This document shows, piece by piece, positions 56,144-64,000 of a DNA stretch of 64,000 nt. This DNA is from Voacanga thouarsii (Eukaryota; Streptophyta; Magnoliopsida; Gentianales; Apocynaceae). Below the pieces are notes generated by a model. The model saw only the letters and a list, made by a program, of their open reading frames with translations, had not been told where the DNA came from and made no database searches. A program made the position numbers and the translations under genes. The stretch is from positions 1,648,001 through 1,712,000 of the forward strand of contig JANUWF010003367.1 in assembly GCA_026120185.1 (NCBI GenBank). The letters are read 5' to 3'. Each line of letters opens with the position of its first letter. Positions within the stretch are counted from its first letter, which is position 1.

Positions 56144-56189
56144 GGTTCACATGCAGCGCTTTCACGGGAGGAACATGCGACATCTTGGC

Positions 56190-56196
56190 TATAAAA
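56190..56196 (+). promoter_or_regulatory. TATA box of the MULE transposase gene
   Basis: TATAAAA follows GGC and precedes a CT-rich leader with TCAAATCTCAAATC motifs. An ATTGG element lies about 50 bp upstream. A leader intron is likely, from about 56,430 to 57,343 (acceptor TTTATTTAG/GCACAATG), ending five nt before the transposase ATG. Confidence 0.6.
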
Positions 56197-56720
56197 TGCA
56201 AGCCTTCACCGTTCATTTCATTTATCTTCAAATCTCAAATCTTCGAGCCTTTTCTCAAATCTCATCTTCTCTCAAATACACAGCAGCCAGTTGAAGATAT
56301 TTCTTTTCCCTATTCTTAAAATTTTCAACCTATTTTCTTCTCCTGCCGTGTCGGAGGTTTGTGCTGAAATTACAAATTAGAAAAAATATTGCTGTCTGTG
56401 CACCCGAGTCATACACGCGACTTCTATATTACAGGTTTTTTTTTTTAATAGAGATTGTATCAATTTATTTATTTGTTTATTTAAATAGATATATTTGAAT
56501 TTAATATTAAAAAATAATTATTAAATTGTGCACTTATAGTGAAATTATTAGGATTTTTGGATATTATGTTTATCAAAATGTTTATTGATTTATAATATGT
56601 TTTGATCTGTTTAATCAAAATGTAAAGTAAATTATTAATTTTGTCTATTTTATGTTTTGTTGAAAGATTTTAATGTAGGATATATTAAAAATTAAAGGTG
56701 AGCCTTATCTTTAGTTTTTA

Positions 56721-57200
56721 TGGTGAATTTAATAATTTAATTTATTTATAATTTTTAGTTAGTTATTTTTTATATTTAATTTAATTGTAATTTACGTCCA
56801 TGTTAACAATTTTTTATATTTTGTTTGATATTTGATTTTTTGATTACTTGTGACGATTAATTGATTTATATTAATTTAATGGTGAATTTAATAATTTAAT
56901 TTATTTGTAATTTTTAGTTAATTGTTTTTTTATATTTAATTTAATTGTAATTTACGTCCATGTTAAAAAATTGTTATATTTTGTTTGATATTTGCTTTTT
57001 GATTATTTGTGATGATTAATTGATTTATATTAATTTATCTTTTATGATGAATTTAATAATTTAATTTATTTGTAATTTTTAGTTAATTGTTTTTATATTT
57101 AATTTAATTGTAATTTACGTCCATATTAAAAAATCGTTATATTTTGTTTGATATTTGATTTTTTGATTACTTGTGACAATTAATTGATTTATATTTATAT
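56721..57200 (+). repeat. Three tandem ~163-bp AT-rich repeats in MULE leader intron
   Basis: Units start at about 56,721, 56,880 and 57,044 with GGTGAATTTAATAATTTAAT or a near variant and contain TTGTAATTTACGTCCATRTTA. The three copies differ by few bases. Noncoding. Confidence 0.8.
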
Positions 57201-57348
57201 TCTATTATATAGCATAATATATTATTTTGGATTGAGATGTGCTGAATAATAATGATATTAGTTTCATATAGTAATTCAAAGTTGTGACATACTTTATTTA
57301 TTTATTTATTTGATTGAAAAACTCTTTTACATTGTTTATTTAGGCACA

Positions 57349-60118
57349 ATGTCACTAGAACAACCTGTTAGATTACGGTTGTATTGGGATTGTGAGATTA
57401 TGCGTACCTCAAACGGCGATTTTTTTAACGATCCATGTCGCAAGTCATTGATTGTTAAAAATCGAGTTGGTTACCTCGGTTTAGTCAACAAAATATGTAC
57501 GCTTTGTGGATTAGACATGTCTACTGTTCAGTTGCAAATAACAATGAGAGAAAATACTATTTTTGGCGCTGCACTAAGGTCTACGACAACTTCCATAACA
57601 GACGATGAAGATATGGATGGATTGTGGGACTATGCATCCACCGTGAAGGGACAACCAATCGATTTGCATGTTCATCATGAGATGGTACAGATTCAAAATG
57701 TAACAGATACAAACGTTGCAGAACAATACAACCCCATGCCTATTACAGAATCCTTCACTGAATTAGTGAATTCAGCCACTCCAGTGCACAGGGCTAATAT
57801 TGATTTAAATGTGCCTACACCTGCTTACGCCAGTAATCCTGGACATCTCCCAAGTGACAATTTTCAATCCCTTTATACTCCGATAGTTTCGGATGTCTCA
57901 GTCGTCGGACAAACTTCAATGGGGTTTGTCACGCCTCCATTTTATGTCGATGTTCAGCCTATACAAACACAGCCCAACCCCCACGCCGTTGTTTTTTACT
58001 ACGGAAATAGATATTCCATTGAATATTACCCCAGTCGATGAGTGGGTTGCTCGAGAACCCAATTGGGTAGGTGCTCCAGAGGCGACCGTGGATTGTTTAG
58101 GAGTAACATCTGACCTTGATGGACCGAATGCGGAAGATACCCCCGACGAGGACGAGGGAGATGGTAAACATGGTGCCGGTCCTTCTGTAATGCCACAACC
58201 TGGTAATATACCTGCTGAATCAGACCGGTTGTATAATTCACCGTATTCAATGTATCTTGACAGGTTGACTGCTGCTCAAGAAATGGAAAATGAATGTGAT
58301 GGAACGGCGACAAGAAGCAGTCGGTTGGATTTATGGTCAAAATCTAATAATGACTTGAGGATTGGAATGTGGTTTAGAAATAAGGAAGAGTTACTTTGGG
58401 CAATTCGATCATGGTCTATCAGATTGGGTCGTGAGTTCATAGTACAAGAAAGCAAAAGTGCGTCCTGGGTTGCTGAATGCAAAAATTCAACTCCCCAACA
58501 TCCCTGTTATTGGCGAATTCGTGCGCAAAAGAAAAAAGGTTGCGGACTGTGGCAAATTACTCGATAGTATGGAGAGCATATTTGTCTAGTTCGAACAATA
58601 GACGGCAATCATCGCAACATGAGCGCCAAATTTATGGCGAAGCATATTATGTCAATGATTCATAATAATCCAGAAATAATGGTCAGCGAGATAAACAACT
58701 ATATACATGACACTTTACATTTCACTCCGTCTTACAAGAAAGAATGGAACGCGCGCAGGCATGCCATTGAGATGAGTTATAGTGACTGGCCTTCTTCATT
58801 TGCACAACTACCACGGTATATGCAAGCCTTGTAAGATGCCAATCCAGGCACCATAGTGGCATGGCATTTCCTATCTATGGATAGCAATGGCGCAAAGACA
58901 TTTGGATATATTTTTTGGGCGTTTAAGCCATGCATTGATGCATTTGTTTACATGAAACCGGTGATCAGCGTCGACGGGACATTCCTTAGAGGTATATACA
59001 AGGAAAAATTATTAACGGCTGCAGGTTAAGATGCCAACAATCATATATTACCCATTGCTTTTGCAGTCATTGACGAGAAAACAAATGACAGTTGGGGTTG
59101 GTTTTTGTCATTACCCAAGGTGCATGTACTAAAGGATCGAAGAATTTGTTTAATATTTGACCGACACGTTGGGATAGTGAATGCCCTTCGTCGACTACCC
59201 GGTTGGCAGGAGCCAATGGCAGTGCACAGATTTTGTCTCAGACATATTCGAAGCAACTTCAATACAAAGTTCAAGAATTATCAGTTGAAGAAGTTGATGT
59301 ATGCAGTTGGGGATCAAAGTAAGAAGCGAAAATTTTTGCAGATTATGGATGAAATTAGTATGCTAAACCCCCAAGCCTAGGCATGGTTGGATTTGATTCC
59401 GAAGGAGCAATGGATACTTGCTTATGATGGTGGCCATAGGTAGGGTAATATGACAACTAATTTAGCTGAATCATTCAATAGTATCGTCAAAGGCATATGT
59501 GCCCTGCCCATCAAGGTTATTGTTGAGTCTTCTTTAAAAAAAATAATCAAATATTTCAACGATCATCGACAGGAGGCTAATCACGGCAGGTATCACTTCC
59601 CTTCGACTATATGGGCAAAGTTTGTGAAGAATGAGACGAAAGGAAGAAAACACCGTGTGTTGGCTTTTAATCAGGATAGGGGTATTTTTAGTGTGGTGTC
59701 AACACATCGTGAGCATGGAAAGGGAAATAATTCTTACGAGATTAATATTGGTACCAGGTCATGCAGTTGTTGCAAATGGGAAATATATGGAATTCCTTGT
59801 TCGCACGCATGTGCAGCATGTCAGCAGTTGGGGCTGAACCCTGGGGATCTCGTGTCATCGGAGAATACAACAATGTCCTACAGGTTAACGTGTACGCCAC
59901 AATTCAGACCTATCCTGCACGAGGATTATTGGCGCGACCCTGGTTTAATCTTGGCGCTGTACGCTCACCGTTTCAAGAATCGACGATCTGGTCGAATGCG
60001 GACGGCGCGTATTCGGAATGAAATGGATGAGCATAATCTTGATTCACCTCCTCGATGTGGGTTATGCCATCGCAGCGGACATAATAAGAGGAATTGCACC
60101 CACGGTACTGTAGATTGA
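57349..60118 (+). pseudogene. MuDR-type transposase (inactivated)
   Basis: ATG 57,349. In order: an N-terminal region with MSLEQPVRLRLYWDCEI (PB1-like in position), an acidic linker, the MuDR DNA-binding domain (LRIGMWFRNKEELLWAIRSW; CYWRIRAQKKKGCGLWQITR), the MULE transposase core (VISVDGTFLRG with the first catalytic Asp; ICLIFDRHVGIVNALRRLPG with the second), a SWIM zinc finger (CSCCKWEIYGIPCSHACAAC) and a zinc knuckle (CGLCHRSGHNKRNC). A frameshift near 58,040 and stops at 58,565, 58,832, 59,027, 59,378 and 59,442 break it. It would cut and move the element. Confidence 0.9.
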
Positions 60119-60343
60119 TGTTAGAATATTTTACATGTTCTATCTTTATGAGTTTATATGACTAATGTAATATTTCTTCTTTGATATGTTGTATCGAAAC
60201 ATCTTATGTGTGTAATAATATTCATCACGTCTATTTATCTATTTTGTGGTATTATGGTTGCATAAATGATGATATTTTCAGTTTATTTTATTTAATAATA
60301 TATTATAGTCATTTTTTTTTTTTTACATTTTAGGATACCATTG

Positions 60344-62641
60344 ATGGACCCTGCACAACACGGAGTTGATCCCGACCCTATTATTCCGGACTTATTGACC
60401 CTACAGCGTCGACATAGATCGACACATATATGGGCAGGACAGTTGGAAGATACTGTCCTTATTACAAAGTGCAATGATAGTGCTTTTTGGATTGCTCGAC
60501 CATTCGATCCACGAGTCGAGCAACTTATGAATATAGCTGGATTCGGTGGGATTATCCGTTTGCCGTACATGAAGATTGATCATCCCCTGATTACAGCGTT
60601 GGTGGAAAGATGGCGCAAGGAGACACACGTTCCATCTTATAGTGGGAGATGCCACAATTACACTACAGGATGTCGAGGTTCTTTTTGGATTACGCGTGGA
60701 ATGTGATCCAATTATTGGCCGTGGGTTCAACTGCCCACAGGCAGAGCTACTAGATTTATGTGGTGCGCTCCTTGATTTTCGACCCACGGGTAAAGACTTG
60801 GATGGATCTCGATTGAAGTTAAGCTCACTCGAGAGAGTCTTGGCTCAACCTCTCCCAGCGCACGCGACTCCTAATATGGTTGCACAGCATGCAAGGTGTC
60901 GCATTATGCAACTTATTGATGAATTTTTGTTTTCCGATAAATCCGGAAACCGAGTTCATCTGCATTTCCTTAGGTATATACGTAGTTTCGAGTTGGCTGG
61001 TACACTGAATTGGGGTAGTGCCGTAATAGCTCATTTGTATCGTTGTATGTGCAACACTACTGTTTACACGACGCATCAGATCAGTGGTCCACTTCTATTG
61101 ATTCAGGTACGAATTTAAATTCAAAATGCGAATTTAACTATGTTAAATCAATTATATTTTTCTAATATTATTATTTCTCTGGAAATACAGTTATGGGTTT
61201 GGGAGCGCATTCCCACTATTAGACCTGATAGAGTACGCCCAATAGTGGACATTGGCCCGAATGTACCTAGGGGAGTAGTATGGCAGAGTCCACTGGAATT
61301 GTCCCGCACGCCAACACATGTGCTGATTGCGTACAGAGATCAGTTGGATCGGATGCGACACAATCACGCATGTATTACTACGATATTATTAAATTGGAAT
61401 CGAATTTTAAATAATATTTATTGTTATTTATTGTTTGAAACTAAATTTATTTATTTTGCAATTTATTTGGCAACCTTATGATGCGAACATGTTACCATCT
61501 CTACCTCCATATCTGTATGCATGGCCAACAAATTTGGATGTCTGTCACATCTTTGCTGTGTTGGGAGACGATTGAGCTACATCACCCCAATCGAGTTATG
61601 CGACAATTTGGATTGTTGCAAATAATTTCGAATGCTGTTGACATGGGGTCAAATCTGCATCAGTGGGACTTACGCACTATTGGTGCCGGATGGGATGAGA
61701 TGGATGCTCTACATCGTGCTAATTGGATCAACAAACATGCTTCTACCATCACCGGACAGCCCACTTTCGGGTAGGCTATTGTTATGCCTGATTATTTTGC
61801 GTGGTATTGGACTCACACACGACGATTAATTAGCAATCCTACCATACAACAACCAAATCCCGTCGGCTATCAGTCTAGTAGTTCAGCAGCTGAAGTACTC
61901 GTAAGTCTATTTTTCCCCATTCATATAAGTATATATAGAATTCTGGCTTATTTAAAATTTTAATGATATTCTTGAAAAATACATATGCAGATCGACGCAC
62001 TGCACCGGATCTGGCACATAGGTAATGAAGCGTCTCAACATGATGCATCATACGCGCAATAAGCAGTCGGAAGAATGTTCGATATTGCCATGCGTACTTT
62101 GGCTGCCAGTGGCGAATCCGATCGTCTAAATCGAATGCCGCATGAGCCATTCAGACGATCGTATGCTGCTGATATGATACCGCCGATCCCACAACAAGTG
62201 TCTCGACAAGAACCACCAATAAGACGGGGCGGTAGACGGGCTCGTCGGCGCGCAGCAGTTGAGGAAGTTCCCCCGCAGCAGTATTACTCACCGGTGCATA
62301 GAGATGAAGATGTTTACGTGCCAGGCGCTCCTGCAATGGTCTATGATGATTACGTTCCAGTTTCGCTAGTTGCAAATGACTTCGTCCCTGGTGCAGCAGT
62401 TTCAAATGATCACGATGATTTTTTAACTTCGCAGTACATAATTTTCAATCCTAAGTATATTTCTTCGGGAGGCGAGTTTGCTGCTGGTACATCTATTGGA
62501 CCGTCTCGAAAACAGTATAGACAGTCTGAGGACGATGTTGGTCCGTTGTACGCTACAGATGAACAAGATGAGGGATAACCTGAATCACATTCTCAGCAAC
62601 AACCACTGAGACGAGTTCAACCTCAGCGAAACCGTCGATGA
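60344..62641 (+). pseudogene. PMD (MAIN-like) gene carried by the MULE
   Basis: ATG 60,344. The exons give a plant mobile domain: FDPRVEQLMNIAGFGGIIRL, VERWRKETHTFHL-type motif, ATITLQDVEVLFGLRV, then LWVWERIPTIRPDRV and HHPNRVMRQFGLLQ. A basic/acidic tail (RRGGRRARRRAAVEEV) ends at 62,641. Introns are likely at 61,107-61,190 and 61,901-61,988, with an extra stretch near 61,360-61,470. A frameshift near 60,625 and several stops break it. PMD proteins of Arabidopsis (MAIN, MAIL1) are nuclear and act in silencing and genome stability; TE-borne relatives are known. It sits directly behind the transposase in the same direction. Confidence 0.85.
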
Positions 62642-63890
62642 TTTCATTGTGAGACTAGTTTTTATAATTGGTTTTGACGATTTTATGTGTATGTGTATAT
62701 TATTGATATTTAAAATTAATTATAATTAATTTTTATACATAATTGTAATTAAATTTTAGCATTCAAATTAATAAATTAAATTCTAACAATTAAATTTAAA
62801 TTTAAAATAATTAGAAAAATAATTAATTATTATTTCAAAAATATTATGTTTAACGGATTAAAGATAAATAATAAAATAAATTGCATGTCTACATATAAAA
62901 ATATTTACGCTAACAAATTAATGTGAAATTCAAAAAAAATTACTACATGTTTTTAACGTACACATTTACAATTAATTATACATAATTATAATTATATTTT
63001 AGCATCTAAAAATTAAAAGTAAGTTTAAAGAAATTAGAAAAACAATAAACTATCATTTCAAAACTATTATGTTTTAACGAATTAAAAGATAAACAATAAA
63101 ATAAATTAAAAGATTAAAAATTATTGTCATTTTTTACGATAAAAATAAATTAGGATTCAATTTTAGTATTAATTGAGATTTAAAATTATTTAAAATTTTA
63201 TTAAAAATAACTGTGATTTTATATTGTGAACGAAACTAAATCAAAAAAATTATTGAATACAATTGTTTATTTAAATAAAAAATTAAATTAAATAGAGCCG
63301 AAATTACATGTCTACATATAATAATATTTTTACTAAAGAATTAATGTTAAATTAAAAAAAAATTCTAAATATTTTTGCTAAAGAATTTTTGCCATGTAGA
63401 GAAGTCATGTTTTTTTTTTTTTTTAAAAGGATTTCTCTGTAGAGAAATCAAATTGTCAAACCTCGTGAAGATTTTAGGTATACATTATTGACATTTAAAA
63501 TTAATTATAATTAATTTTTATACATAATTGTAATTAAATTTTAGTATCTAAAATTTTAAATTAAATTCTAAAAATTAAAATTAAACTTAAAGAAATTAGA
63601 AAAATAAAAAATTATTTTTAATGAATTAAAGATAATAAAATAAATTAAAATTTATTGTCATTTTTTGGTGATAAAAATAATTTTAATTTTAATTTTAATA
63701 TTAATTGAGAATTAAAATAATTTAAAATTTTAATAAAAATAACTATCATTTTGTATTATGAACGAAATTAAATAAAAAATTTATTAAATATAATCGTTTA
63801 TTTAAATAAAAAATTAAATTAATTAAAACTAAAATTAGATTTAATGTAAAATTAAAAAAAAATTGATGTTGTTAAAAATTGAATGCATTT
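62642..63890. repeat. AT-rich subterminal region of MULE with diverged direct repeats
   Basis: Blocks beginning near 62,690, 62,960 and 63,480 share words such as TTTATACATAATTGTAATTA and AATTAGAAAAATAA in the same order. They are imperfect repeats, and no ORF is present. Confidence 0.7.
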
Positions 63891-63904
63891 GAATTGGGTG
63901 GATG

Positions 63905-63933
63905 GCACCTTGTGTCTACCCGACACGAGGTGC
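63905..63933. other. GCACCTTGTGT/ACACGAGGTGC hairpin, right end of large MULE
   Basis: 11-bp arms with one G:T and a 7-nt loop CTACCCG. It shares arm sequence with the hairpin at 55,971. A half-site GTCAGACGCGAG follows at about 63,947-63,958. Confidence 0.7.
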
Positions 63934-64000
63934 ACTTTCGTATCCGTCAGACGCGAGATTCCTCCTCTAGGGGGATTGTCCAAAATTTATACCCCATTCG

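Larger units (their letters stand above)
55889..64000 (+). mobile_element. Large MULE carrying transposase and PMD genes (right end near window edge)
   Basis: It begins GGTTTTTGACCAAAATAGGG, similar to the TIR of the small MULE at 32,308. It then holds hairpin-rich subterminal DNA, a promoter, a MuDR-type transposase gene, a second gene of PMD type, AT-rich repeats and, at 63,900-64,000, hairpin DNA like that at the left end. The final sequence (reversed: TTTTGGACAATCCCCC) may be close to the right TIR, but the end and the TSD were not resolved. Both genes are broken. Confidence 0.72.

Overview
This is plant nuclear DNA from a eudicot. It is AT-rich, has intron-bearing genes with GT-AG splice sites, and carries a TIR-NBS-LRR (TNL) resistance gene relic, Tat-type Ty3/gypsy retrotransposons, several MULE elements, an RTE-type LINE, endogenous pararetrovirus DNA and a block of nuclear plastid DNA. 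The species cannot be named from the sequence. Only one host gene looks intact, a plastid-type octanoyltransferase (lipoate biosynthesis, LIP2p family) at 40,903-43,228. The rest is a repeat landscape laid over broken host genes.

Layout. (1) 1-7,796: 5' part of a minus-strand Tat-like Ty3/gypsy element; its 3' end lies off the left edge. (2) 7,797-11,182: AT-rich spacer with two related hAT-like MITEs. (3) 11,183-24,084: a second, full-length copy of the same gypsy family, with TSD ATATT, two ~690-bp LTRs and a nested 2.05-kb solo-LTR-like insertion. Between integrase and 3' LTR it carries an antisense passenger gene with its own TATA box, plant mobile domain (PMD)-like sequence and apparent introns. 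(4) 24,085-26,450: remains of the MITE split by the gypsy element, a Stowaway MITE and long TA-rich simple repeats. (5) 26,453-29,951: endogenous caulimovirid fragments, namely two damaged movement-protein regions in tandem, an initiator-tRNA primer-binding site with a leader-like hairpin, and a Cys-rich reading frame in inverted orientation, all bracketed by direct repeats. (6) 29,952-33,600: repeats, then a C-rich minisatellite interrupted by a non-autonomous MULE with a perfect 9-bp TSD, ending at a protein phosphatase 2C exon relic. (7) 35,392-36,546: a Pack-MULE (9-bp TSD, ~255-bp TIRs) carrying the 3' part of a DUF604/fringe-related gene. (8) 36,648-38,064: 5'-truncated LINE. (9) 40,600-43,228: the octanoyltransferase gene. 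(10) 44,787-55,591: a minus-strand TNL pseudogene whose first intron holds about 6.6 kb of scrambled plastid fragments from at least 16 genes. (11) 55,889 to about the right edge: a large MULE with promoter, inactivated MuDR-type transposase and a second gene of PMD/MAIN-like type, flanked by AT-rich tandem repeats.

How it fits together. The most interesting threads are: PMD genes carried by two unrelated transposon classes in one window; an antisense passenger gene with promoter and introns inside an LTR retrotransposon; a short conserved hairpin (8-bp arms, 7-nt loop) that recurs inside both the small and the large MULE; and the mosaic plastid insertion in a resistance-gene intron. Nearly every TE and pseudogene reading frame is broken by stops or frameshifts. 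The octanoyltransferase is the only gene for which normal function is proposed.
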